NCBI RefSeq assembly: GCF_038397755.1
Contig: NZ_CP151637.1
Location: forward strand, 558,001 to 622,000
DNA: 64,000 nucleotides
Source of the DNA: Microbacterium sp. LWH7-1.2
GTDB taxonomy: Bacteria > Actinomycetota > Actinomycetes > Actinomycetales > Microbacteriaceae
Direction: 5' to 3'
The number at the start of each line of letters is the position of its first letter. Positions within the stretch are counted from its first letter, which is position 1. This document shows, in pieces, positions 10,114 to 17,740 of this stretch. Position numbers and translations under genes: made by a program. The notes under the pieces are model-generated. The model was given only the letters and a program-made list of their open reading frames with translations, was not told where the DNA came from and made no database searches.

Positions 10114-11453
10114 CGGCGGCCGAGACCCGGTCGGCGACAGGCGAGGGCTTCGAACCGGTACTGCCGCTCTCGCTCATGAACCGGGAGCGCTTCCTGGCTC
10201 TCTTCTATGATCCCAAGCGTTTCGACGTGCATGCGAAGACGGTGATGCATCTCCACGTCCTGAGGGTCGACGGTGGCGACTTCGCGCTCGCGCCCCTCTT
10301 CAAGGAGCTCTCCAACAACAGCATCAGCTACGTGCTCTCGCGCCAGAATCTGGGCCAGGTGCTCGAGGATCCGAGCCGCATGGTCGAGTTCGTGGCGAAG
10401 GTGCAGGAGCAGTTCAAGACGCCGGACGCCAATGCAGGCGAAGGCGGGGAGTTGCTCCTCTACTCGTTCCTTGAGGGCCACCTCGGGGCGCCTAAGATCC
10501 TGTCCAAGATGGAGCTGAAGACCTCCAGCGAGCACTACGTGCATGGCACCGACGGTGTCCATCTACTCGAAGTCAGCGAGGGGGAGTACCAGCTGATCTT
10601 CGGGGAGTCGAAGATGTACGGCGACGTCAAGGGGAAGGTCGGCTCAAGCCCGGGGCGCGGCGTCAAAGCGGCGTTCGAGTCGATGGGCAAGGTGCAGGAG
10701 GACTCGTTCGAGTTCGATACCTGGCTGGTCGAGTCCGAGCTCCTCAAGGAGAGCCTCGATCCGGCGAAGGTGAAGCTCCTTGCGTCGATCTTGCTGCCGC
10801 CCGCGGAAGGCGACACGCCACTCAAGAAGTCGAACGCCTTCGGCGTCTTCATCGGCTTCGAGCTGGACGTGACGGAGTTCCCGTTCGAGGATCACACGCA
10901 GCCTGAGATCGAAGCTGAGCTTCGCCGCCTGGCGGAGACAGCCATCGAGGCAGAGGTCGAGACGATCAAAGCAGAGATCAAGACGCGCGGGCTCGGCGGC
11001 CATCACTTCCACATCTACGTCGTCCCGTTCCTCAAGCGGAATGTGAACGGTGTCGTACGGGTGGTTTCCAGTGATCGTCGCAACGTGATCACACCAGTTG
11101 GAGGTCATGTTGTCGTCACGTCGTGTTCCGAAGGGTCCTGGGCGGAGGCCGAAGTCGTTGGCGCGGAAGCGGTTCATGGAGCTGCTCGCGCAAGGGTGGC
11201 CGTTGGCCGCCGCGGCGCGCGAGGTCGGTGTCGTGCGCACCACGGCGTATATCTGGAGAGACGGCACGACGGTGCGGCGAAAGGATGGCACGGTGAAAGT
11301 CGTGCCGCCGCTCGAGCCGCTTGCGCTTCGCCCCATCTCGCCCCGCTTCCTGTCCGAGGAGGAACGCATCCGGATCGCCGACCTCGCGAGCAGGGGCGCC
11401 GGACCGACGGAGATCGCCAAGACGCTGGGCCGGTCGCCGTCGACGATCAGTAG
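10110..11453 (+). CDS. HamA-like DUF1837 nuclease, 3' end replaced by IS30 sequence
   Basis: The first about 318 residues form a DUF1837 protein, the family of HamA from the Hachiman defence system. Its nuclease motifs are visible: a GELLLY helix with Glu114, a DGVH motif at Asp148, and a GESK motif with Glu166-x-Lys168, matching the E-x-K core of PD-(D/E)xK enzymes. Start: ATG 10110 overlaps the res stop (ATGA) and has a GGGGAG site 9 bases upstream. At about 11,066 the reading frame enters the left inverted repeat of an IS30 element. The remaining 130 or so codons are antisense-like, arginine- and alanine-rich IS sequence, so the true C-terminus (probably only 10-20 residues) is lost. Whether the chimeric protein is active is unknown. 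No HamB-type helicase gene is adjacent; the RapA-like or Res helicase may stand in for it. Confidence 0.85.
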   Translation: MTAAETRSATGEGFEPVLPLSLMNRERFLALFYDPKRFDVHAKTVMHLHVLRVDGGDFALAPLFKELSNNSISYVLSRQNLGQVLEDPSRMVEFVAKVQEQFKTPDANAGEGGELLLYSFLEGHLGAPKILSKMELKTSSEHYVHGTDGVHLLEVSEGEYQLIFGESKMYGDVKGKVGSSPGRGVKAAFESMGKVQEDSFEFDTWLVESELLKESLDPAKVKLLASILLPPAEGDTPLKKSNAFGVFIGFELDVTEFPFEDHTQPEIEAELRRLAETAIEAEVETIKAEIKTRGLGGHHFHIYVVPFLKRNVNGVVRVVSSDRRNVITPVGGHVVVTSCSEGSWAEAEVVGAEAVHGAARARVAVGRRGARGRCRAHHGVYLERRHDGAAKGWHGESRAAARAACASPHLAPLPVRGGTHPDRRPREQGRRTDGDRQDAGPVAVDDQ

Positions 11454-12351
11454 GGAGCTGCGACGCAACGCACATGAGTCCGGCCAGTACCGACCGTTCC
11501 ACGCGCACAGCATCGCCGCGACCCGTCGCCGGCGCCCGAAGCCGTTGAAGCTGTCGACCAATCCAGTGCTGCGCACGTACGTGAAGGCGAGATTGAAGGA
11601 GCGGTGGAGTCCGCAGCAGATCAGCCGCGCCCTGCGCGCCGCACACCCCGACGATGCCGGCATGCGGGTCGCGACGGAGAGCATCTATCTCGCGATCTAC
11701 CGGCCCGGAACAGGGCTTCTCCGCAAACCCGACCCGTCACCGCTGCGGACAGGACGCGACCACCGCAGGGCGCACACCCGCCTGATCCGAGCCGGACGCC
11801 GGTTCGCGCAGCCGATGCTGTCGATCCACGACCGCGAGTTCGAACCGACAGACAGATCGGTGGCGGGCAACTGGGAGGGCGACCTCATCGTCGGCCCGCA
11901 CCACCGCTCCGCGATCGGCACACTCGTAGAGCGGCAGACCCGCTACGTGAAGCTGCTGCACCTGAACGCGCCCACCTCATCCGAACTGCACGCAGCATTG
12001 GTGCGGGCCCTCCGCGCTCTCCCGCAGGGGCTGCGGCGGACGCTGACCTGGGATCAAGGCACCGAGATGGCCAAGCACCTCGACATCACCGCCGACACCG
12101 GCACGAAGATCTACTTCTGCGACGCCGCCAGCCCCTGGCAACGCGGCAGCAACGAAAACACAAACGGGTTGCTGCGCCAGTACTTCCCCAAGTCGACGAA
12201 CCTCGCCGTCCACACGCCGCGGGACCTCGCCAGAGTCGAGGACGAGCTCAATCGCCGACCCCGAATGACGCTCGGCGACCGCGCACCCGCGGACCTCTTC
12301 GCCACCCTGCTAATGTCCGAGAATCAGCCCTCGTTGCGATGACCGCTGGAA
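11066..12351 (+). mobile_element. IS30-family insertion sequence
   Basis: The element is bounded by imperfect inverted repeats: TTCCAGTGATCGTCGCAACG at 11,066-11,085 and its counterpart at 12,332-12,351, which matches 17 of 20 bases when reverse-complemented. One transposase gene fills it. The left end lies in the last codons of the HamA-like gene. The three bases outside each end (GGT on the left, TGC on the right) do not match, so no clear target duplication is visible. The sequence right of the element does not obviously continue the HamA-like gene, which suggests a deletion or recombination after insertion. Confidence 0.85.
11107..12342 (+). CDS. IS30-family transposase
   Basis: A DDE transposase of about 411 residues. 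The N-terminal part holds helix-turn-helix segments, including an IS30-type GRSPSTISRELRRN motif that binds the inverted repeats. The catalytic triad is visible as Asp259 (EGDLIVG), Asp316 (WDQGTE) and Glu350 (NENTNG), with the 33-residue D-to-E spacing expected for IS30. All motifs are intact, so the element may still be active. The start is uncertain: TTG 11,098, ATG 11,107 and TTG 11,110 all lie around a GGAGGT site at 11,100-11,105. The gene is in the same direction as the defence operon and could be transcribed by read-through. Confidence 0.9.
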   Translation: MLSSRRVPKGPGRRPKSLARKRFMELLAQGWPLAAAAREVGVVRTTAYIWRDGTTVRRKDGTVKVVPPLEPLALRPISPRFLSEEERIRIADLASRGAGPTEIAKTLGRSPSTISRELRRNAHESGQYRPFHAHSIAATRRRRPKPLKLSTNPVLRTYVKARLKERWSPQQISRALRAAHPDDAGMRVATESIYLAIYRPGTGLLRKPDPSPLRTGRDHRRAHTRLIRAGRRFAQPMLSIHDREFEPTDRSVAGNWEGDLIVGPHHRSAIGTLVERQTRYVKLLHLNAPTSSELHAALVRALRALPQGLRRTLTWDQGTEMAKHLDITADTGTKIYFCDAASPWQRGSNENTNGLLRQYFPKSTNLAVHTPRDLARVEDELNRRPRMTLGDRAPADLFATLLMSENQPSLR

Positions 12352-12471
12352 TGCAAGGCGTCGGAACTGACCAGTTCTCAAGCGTCGCCGACAGCACGCG
12401 CTTTTGGATTTCATCGCTCCGCGCCAGCGGTCCACCCAAGCCAGGGCGGACAGTTTTCGTGGGACGGATGT

Positions 12472-12723
12472 CTATAGAGAATCGGGCGGAGTGTACGGAT
12501 CATCGCCGGGCGCGAGCGACGGGATGTCGGTTGGTTTCAGCGAGCGGAGGCGTTCCTTCGCACGGGGCTGAAGCGGGGTTGGAGGTATCGATCGCTCCGC
12601 GCGCCAGTCCTCCGCTCTGGCCTCCGCCCATCGCTTGTCGCGAGCGGCGCGACGTTCGTCCAGCGTCCGGTCGTACGGCTGATCGGATCCGCTGCTCATC
12701 TTGTGAAAGTACGGCCCCCACAT
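12472..12723 (-). CDS. Small hypothetical protein, Arg/Glu-rich
   Basis: A possible 83-residue protein on the minus strand, rich in arginine, glutamate and proline (RTLDERRAARDKRW ... PPTPLQPRAKERL). It has no recognisable domain. The start chosen is ATG 12,723, which has a TGAGAG-like weak binding site; an internal ATG at 12,699 would give 75 residues. The frame stays open upstream far beyond this start, but the upstream part has no protein-like composition. It runs head-to-head with the small protein at 12,829. The amino-acid pattern looks like real coding sequence, but this is a guess. Confidence 0.35.
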   Translation of the reverse strand: MWGPYFHKMSSGSDQPYDRTLDERRAARDKRWAEARAEDWRAERSIPPTPLQPRAKERLRSLKPTDIPSLAPGDDPYTPPDSL

Positions 12724-12828
12724 GTGCACGCTCTCAGGAACGGAGCGCGTCGCCACTCGAACGCCGGCGATCGCTGCGGGCCATTCACGCTCGAGCCGTG
12801 CCCTGCGACTGCGGCGTACGCTCGGTGG

Positions 12829-13026
12829 ATGGAACCGCCGAACGTGTACAAGGCCAGATTCGACGAGGTGGCTACCGGCCGCCGCCGCCGCGTCACTGTC
12901 GGCATCGAAATCCTCGACCGGGAGTCCGACGGATCGGTCCCCACCGCCGCGTGGTTCCGCGGCGAGGAATACCGCCTCGACATCGAGGACGACGAGGGCG
13001 TCGCAATCTATGTGAGACGCCTCTAG
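12829..13026 (+). CDS. Small hypothetical protein (65 residues)
   Basis: A 65-residue protein starting at ATG 12,829 and ending TAG 13,026. It alternates charged and hydrophobic residues (VTVGIEILDRESDG, WFRGEEYRLDIEDDEG), which suggests a small beta-sheet fold. No family is recognised. There is no strong ribosome-binding site before the ATG. It sits alone in the decaying part of the island, divergent from the minus-strand protein at 12,472-12,723. Confidence 0.45.
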   Translation: MEPPNVYKARFDEVATGRRRRVTVGIEILDRESDGSVPTAAWFRGEEYRLDIEDDEGVAIYVRRL

Positions 13027-13396
13027 AGGATTGCACCGCGCAGTAACGGAGCTCAGTCCGGATGACCGGCCCATCGGGATGCCCAAACCTCCTACAGGCC
13101 TACCGGGCCCGAGGTTCGCCCGGCGAAAATGGACAATCAGAGTCGGTGTTCCCAGCCAGCCGCACGCGCCGAGCTGCGCGTTCACCGCGCCCATCGTGCA
13201 CACTCCACTTTCGGATCGAGCCGATTGGCGCGCCCGAGCTGCAACGTGTGGGAGGCAACAGGTGACGTCCCCCGGAGTGGTGGATACTAGGACGAACTCC
13301 GGGCGGACAAGTGCATGCCGGCTGTGTCGGCGCGCAACTGCTTGCGCGCACCCTGGACACGCGATCTGCCGTGGCGCGGAAGCGGAGGAATCATCG
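13027..13396. other. Gap without supported genes
   Basis: About 370 bases in the decaying part of the island. Open frames exist on both strands, but none has a binding site, a domain, or a convincing composition. A GGAGG at about 13,383-13,387 belongs to the broken gene that follows. Confidence 0.4.
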
Positions 13397-13620
13397 GTGA
13401 CCACACGTACGTTGCCTCCCCGCACTGACGAGGACGTGGCCGCGCGTTGACGGCGGCGGCGCGCCGGCGGCCGCGTCGTGGAGTTGCCGCCCAGCTCAGA
13501 GATCTCCTGGTCGGTACTGATCAGTCCCGGCGTGTCGGTCCTCATCGAGCGCGTTCCCATCCCCGGCGACGCACCCGATGCGGTCGACAGCGACGTTGAG
13601 GAGCCCTCGGCCGGAGACTC
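13397..13620 (+). pseudogene. Frameshifted paralogue of the downstream 92-residue protein
   Basis: This stretch is a broken copy of the gene at 13,822-14,100. One frame (from GTG 13,397, with GGAGG upstream) matches the RLPR...DE region and hits a stop at about 13,450. The next frame, open from 13,478, carries VLISPGVSVLIERVPIP, which clearly matches ILISPGVLVFIERTLVP of the intact neighbour. At the DNA level the two share a block including ACTGATCAGTCC. A small indel near 13,450 split the frame. The open frame nominally runs on to 13,714, but similarity fades after about 13,610. Confidence 0.6.
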
Positions 13621-13821
13621 GACTTATCAGGTCGCCGGCGCTCGATCGATTCGCGGTCGCGGCTTTCGCTGCAACCATCTGACTGTCGTCTGCGACACCA
13701 ACGGTCAACCGTGATGTGACCAGCATCCGGGCCACTTTGGCTGGCGCACGGTTCCTCACAGTGCGCAACCCCCACAGGGACCGCGGCGAGGCGGGCGTAT
13801 CCTCAAGGGGATCGGAGGCGC

Positions 13822-14100
13822 GTGTACGCGATCGAGTTGACCATCGGAGACTATGTTCATCGCCTCCCGAGAGCGGCCGACGAAGCCGCAATCCTCGCTG
13901 AGCTGACGGATGCGGTGCGAGCCGGAGGCGGCGTGGTCACGTTGCCGACGTCGGCGGAGGGGTCGGTCGTGTCAATACTGATCAGTCCGGGTGTCCTGGT
14001 GTTCATCGAACGAACGCTGGTGCCGGATGACGAAGGGTCCGACCCGTTCGACCCCGCTGACTTCACGCAGGACAAGTGGCCAGCGGCCGAGGACTTCTGA
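13822..14100 (+). CDS. Small hypothetical protein, intact copy of a tandem pair
   Basis: A 92-residue protein starting with GTG, with a GGAGG sequence a few bases upstream. It begins MYAIELTIGDYVHRL, has an acidic C-terminus, and a hydrophobic core segment ILISPGVLVFIER. No domain is recognised. A broken paralogue lies 200 bases upstream in the same direction, so the pair arose by tandem duplication. Function unknown; its place in the island among fragments gives no clear clue. Confidence 0.6.
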   Translation: MYAIELTIGDYVHRLPRAADEAAILAELTDAVRAGGGVVTLPTSAEGSVVSILISPGVLVFIERTLVPDDEGSDPFDPADFTQDKWPAAEDF

Positions 14101-14441
14101 AATGAGCGCGGACCTTGCGACTCCAGATCGTGCCCTGTTGTCGAGAACTTTCTCTGCGGTACACAACCCTGGTGGCGTGCGAACGGATCGCGGTCCGGCC
14201 TTCAACCGCCGACCCGGCATCGAACCTAAACACCAGATCGTGCCGGGAGCTGAGTGCGGCTGCGTGCGCACCGGTCGATTGACATGCCGTGCCGACCCCG
14301 ATGCATTCAGCGTCCGCTGTTGCCATCGCTCCAGTCGCCTGTGCGCAGGAGGGCGGCTCGTTGGCCGCACATTAGCCTTCACCCGCATTGGCCCATAATG
14401 ACGCTTCCGTGGCGGAAAGAACGAAGCGAGGAGAAGTAGAA
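14101..14441. other. Gap before the 102-residue hypothetical gene
   Basis: About 340 bases. No convincing open frame. A CATAAT hexamer at 14,394-14,399 could be the -10 box for the next gene, with a transcript start near 14,406; no good -35 box is seen at the matching distance. Confidence 0.3.
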
Positions 14442-14750
14442 ATGGAACAGTCATCGCGCCCCCGGTCGTGCACCGTGGGGGATCTCGACGACCTCGATAT
14501 CAACCACCGCGTCACGTTCACGCGTCCTCCGAACGCCCCCAGTTCGCGGCCCCGAGTTAGCGGTCGGCTCAAGCGCATTCGCGTCGTTGACTATCTGATC
14601 GGCAACATGCGTCGGCCCGGTGTCGAACTAGTGGTTGCCTTCCCACGACAGCTTGGTGGCGAGACTGTGGACGTTTTCGGTCCACTACCCCTCACATATC
14701 TGATCGAGGTCGGTCTATCGATGCAGGCCGCGAAGCCGAAGAGGCTTTAG
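14442..14750 (+). CDS. Hypothetical protein (102 residues) with strong ribosome-binding site
   Basis: A 102-residue soluble protein starting at ATG 14,442, preceded by a good GAGGAGAAG binding site about 7 bases upstream; this site decides against the longer frame that starts at 14,388. The middle reads VSGRLKRIRVVDYLIGN ... VELVVAF, which suggests a small beta-rich fold. No family is recognised. It is one of the few genes in this part of the island with clean translation signals, so it is probably expressed. Confidence 0.6.
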   Translation: MEQSSRPRSCTVGDLDDLDINHRVTFTRPPNAPSSRPRVSGRLKRIRVVDYLIGNMRRPGVELVVAFPRQLGGETVDVFGPLPLTYLIEVGLSMQAAKPKRL

Positions 14751-14981
14751 TTTCAGACGAACGAAACGGTACGAGCTTGCTGGAGACTTATCGCCATAGG
14801 ACCGCGGGTGCTTCACGACGGGCTCCCAGTTGCGCGCCGGTGGGGAGTCCCGGTAGCTGACAACGTGACGTCCATCCCGCGGCGCACAAGCCCTTCGGTG
14901 TGAAGGCTCGTCGCGCGCTCCGACGGCACGTAGCTCATCGGCCCGCGTTCGCCCAGGCGATGGCTGCCGGCATCGAGACTT
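14751..14981. other. Gap, nothing recognised
   Basis: About 230 bases between the 102-residue gene and the 3' end of the broken MarR gene. I see no gene, repeat or terminator here. Confidence 0.3.
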
Positions 14982-15472
14982 TCACGCAAGCATTGGCGCT
15001 GACACCATCTCATCGGGGTGGGTAGTGGGCGACCAGGATTTGTTGCAGGAAGCCGCGACGATCTGCGCATCGCTGAGGGTCAGACGGGCGGCGATTGCGT
15101 GAGGGGCGGTGGAGAGGGGGTCGACATCGTCAGGGTTCATGGTGTTGTCCACCAGACGAACGATCTTCTTGTGACGGTCATCAGCGCTGCGGGCGCCCAT
15201 CACAAGGCCGCGGGTCAGCAGCCGGTCCACCATTGGCGATGCCCGACGCGGCCGCGAGATGCAGGGCGGCGACGATCATCGTCGCGGTCACCTCGGAAGT
15301 CCGTCCGCTCTCCGCAAGCAACCGCATTGCGGCCCACTCGGTCTCGCTCAGCTCACAAGCCCCGCATCGGCGCCTCCCGATTCGCGCATCAGCACGTCGC
15401 GCGCTCCAGCAGCGCCCAGACGTCTGGACGGCGCGACTCAGCTACGTCCTCGGTGGCAACCATCTCCGACAT
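14982..15472 (-). pseudogene. Frameshifted MarR-family transcriptional regulator
   Basis: Pieces of one MarR protein are found in different minus-strand frames. The start (MSEMVATEDV ... VWALLERAT) begins at ATG 15,472 and soon hits a stop. A second frame carries LSETEWAAMRLLAESGRTSEVTA, the typical first helices of the winged-helix domain. A third frame carries MVDRLLTRGLVMGARSADDR, the wing and dimer-proximal part. At least two frameshifts are needed to join them, so no functional regulator can be made. Family knowledge: MarR proteins repress nearby efflux or lipid genes; the neighbour on the same strand is a broken desaturase. Confidence 0.65.
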
Positions 15473-15649
15473 CTCATGCCCCTGGTCCCAGATCCCCGTC
15501 GGAACCCCCGGATTGGTATATTCTCTGGCGCGCTCGGACTGCCTTGCCCGAACATTTCGACAGTGAAAGGTGAGACCGGCCAATCTGACGACACCGTCGC
15601 GTCGATCGCGTACGCCATTGACGCGTGCTGCGACTGTGGGTAGCAACAC

Positions 15650-16115
15650 ATGCGGGCGGACCGGAGGCACGCGTCTTTGGACAGTTCGATGTCGGGGTCG
15701 CTGCCGATCTTGTTCGGATTGGCGTGATGTCGCGTGTGCTTGTGCTGCCACCAGCCGTAGCTCATTCCCACGAGGAGATTTCCGATCACCAGCGTGGTCC
15801 AGTCGTTCCACCGACCCGAGCGGAAGATCTGCCGGTGGGCCGCGTCGTGTCCGAGCATGGCAACCTGCGTGAGGACGACGGCCAGCACGGCCGCCGTCAC
15901 CAGCTGCCACCAGGTGTCGCCGATGAGGATGAAGCCGGTGAGCACGCCCGCGATCGCGACCGGGCCGCGACGAGCTTCGTCCAGTAATAGCCGTAACGAC
16001 GCCGCATCAGGCCGCTTCGGGTCACCATCTGTGACAGTTCCGTGTAGCGATTCGGCGCCTTCGGCGTCGCGGACCGCACGGATGCCGCGATCGATCCGGA
16101 AGGAGGGACGACCAT
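15650..16115 (-). pseudogene. Truncated, frameshifted fatty-acid desaturase
   Basis: The N-terminal part, from ATG 16,115, reads NRYTELSQMVTRSGLMRRRY and YYWTKLVAA, typical of actinobacterial membrane desaturases. It then shifts frame near 15,960. The next frame continues with two membrane segments and the first two histidine boxes, GHDAAH and HKHTRHH. The similarity stops near 15,650, before the second half of the enzyme and its third histidine box. It is therefore both frameshifted and truncated. It lies on the same strand as the broken MarR gene, and the two may have been neighbours in the donor genome. Confidence 0.7.
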
Positions 16116-16362
16116 CTTGTGCTCCTGTCATGTGAAGCGCGCACAGATCGTGTCGCATCAATGACGAAGTCCGGGCCATCTGTTCTCAGAGTATCCCCGT
16201 GTCGCCGTGCCCCACGCGGGGTCACGGTGAACGCACAGGAAGGTGGCAAGCGGCACGATCTCCGGCGTCGGCGGGGCAGCAGCCGAGCGACGCTGGATCG
16301 GTGCGGCTGCATCGGTCGTGGCCGGCGACGCGCGCGAGGTTCGCGGAACCTGTGAGGCGCAC

Positions 16363-16866
16363 ATGTTGGAGGCGTACCGTCTGGTCATGGAGACGCAGAC
16401 ACGAACGAGCGGTGGAGACGCCGCGACGCTGGGCCTGGGATCGGTGCTGGTGGGCTCGTTGCCTGCAGCGCTGATGACCGAGGATGCCCCCGATCGCTAC
16501 ACGGTGGAGGCGGTATTCAGTCGCCGTCCCGAGCGCGAAGAGGTGACGGCGATCCTCGGCGATGAGACTCGCGACTCTCTCACCAAGTCGGGATACCCGA
16601 CTGTTGAGGTGACCGTCTCCGATCGCCGCTTGGAGATCGCGAACACGAACCTGGAAGAGTTGCGGGATGGGCTGGCAAGTGTTCTCGCTGATCGGCTCGC
16701 CGAAATCAGCGCTGTCGTTCGCACGACGCGGGAGGCAGCGGCTACGCGGTTCGCGGATGCGGCCGCCAGCGAGAATGAACGCACGACGGCCGTGACGGCG
16801 CTGGCAGCGTCGGTGACGTTTAGGACCTCTGGAAACACGCGAGCGGTATCCGCATCCGGGTCATGA
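16363..16866 (+). CDS. Hypothetical protein (about 167 residues)
   Basis: A soluble protein starting at ATG 16,363, with a TGAGG site 7 bases upstream; the frame is open further upstream to 16,243, but that part is not protein-like, and ATG 16,387 is another option. It contains an acidic, helix-forming middle (EELRDGLASVLADRLAEISAVVRTTRE). No catalytic motif or family is recognised. The last 20 or so residues look less protein-like and may reflect a shifted stop. Confidence 0.5.
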   Translation: MLEAYRLVMETQTRTSGGDAATLGLGSVLVGSLPAALMTEDAPDRYTVEAVFSRRPEREEVTAILGDETRDSLTKSGYPTVEVTVSDRRLEIANTNLEELRDGLASVLADRLAEISAVVRTTREAAATRFADAAASENERTTAVTALAASVTFRTSGNTRAVSASGS

Positions 16867-16971
16867 ATCTCGTCGCTGACGATGGCCGAGTCCACGCCTG
16901 AACCGACCTGGACGCATCAGCGCGCGTTCCCGCTCGCCTGATGACACTACCGGCCCGAAGAGAGAGCACTC

Positions 16972-17466
16972 ATGCCCGTGTGGTGGGAAGAGATTGTGCA
17001 TGCGGTCACGGGGCGTGTCCGGCGTCATGATGACCTGCCAGATCTGCGGCGGTTATCGTCCCGCTCGATCGGATTGGAGCGGACTCACTACCTCGTCAAC
17101 GATCGCGAGCGTCAGGGGCGTGAGCGTCGCGCCTACGTCCTTCGGCTAGAGCCGGACAACTTGCGCGGGTTGGTCAACATCGCCGTGTTCTCCAACGGGC
17201 GCGGTGTGGGCTATCTGCCGGCGAACGTGGCAGAGGAGATGCGGCCGTTCCTCGACCGGATCGGGGGCGCCGCGATCGTCAACGGTGCCGGGGTGAAGAC
17301 CGGAAGTATCCGACTGTGGGTCGATCTGCCCACGCGGAGCGCGCTCTACGGATTCGTTCGAGCGGAGGCGGCGCACATGACGAACACCGGGGAACGAATG
17401 GATGCAGCGCGGGGGAGCGAATCCGACCGTCAAAGGTTCGCTCGCTTCAGTCGAGCGGAGAACTGA
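16972..17466 (+). CDS. Stand-alone HIRAN-like domain protein
   Basis: A 164-residue protein starting at ATG 16,972, with a GAAGAGAG binding site. Residues about 55-105 resemble a HIRAN domain: a conserved turn (RLEPDN), a strand (NIAVFSNG), then GYLPANVAEEMRPFL, the usual G-Y-L-P/L-A motif. Family knowledge: HIRAN domains bind 3' DNA ends or damaged forks and are often fused to SNF2 helicases or found alone in bacteria. Here it is alone, near the end of an island that also holds a RapA/SNF2 helicase 12 kb away. The assignment rests on motif resemblance only. Confidence 0.55.
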   Translation: MPVWWEEIVHAVTGRVRRHDDLPDLRRLSSRSIGLERTHYLVNDRERQGRERRAYVLRLEPDNLRGLVNIAVFSNGRGVGYLPANVAEEMRPFLDRIGGAAIVNGAGVKTGSIRLWVDLPTRSALYGFVRAEAAHMTNTGERMDAARGSESDRQRFARFSRAEN

Positions 17467-17670
17467 GGCCGGACTCGCGGACCGTATCGACGGTCCGGGC
17501 GCTGTCTCCCAGCTGCGCGTGGTCAACGCAGTCGATGCGGCAGGCTCCGTTGCCGACTCCCGTTCTCACATGAGCCGCCACGATGCTGATCCGGAACCAG
17601 AAACGGGACCGAAAACCTCTCGCGGGTACCAGATTCAGTCCGCGCGAGTCCGTGCACGCCGGTACGATGG

Positions 17671-17690
17671 AGGCATGAGATCCGCGGAAA
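17671..17690. repeat. Short 10-bp tandem repeat near the island end
   Basis: The ten bases ATCCGCGGAA occur twice back to back at about 17,681-17,700, followed by a third partial copy (ATCATGCG). They lie 40-60 bases from the tRNA-Gln remnant. Arm-type binding sites of tyrosine integrases are often short direct repeats in this position, so they may belong to the attachment region. The coordinates given are approximate. Confidence 0.35.
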
Positions 17691-17740
17691 TCCGCGGAAT
17701 CATGCGTCATGACGGTGGGGGAGTCGAGCCCCAGACGACT

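Noticed and set aside
10110..11453. The whole 447-codon frame as a natural two-domain protein
   Set aside because: The part after 11,066 lies inside an IS30 element and overlaps the transposase gene in another frame.
12472..13560. A 362-residue minus-strand reading frame as one gene
   Set aside because: Only its last 83 residues look like protein; the rest lies antisense to the gene at 12,829 and to the broken copy at 13,397 and has shadow-like composition.
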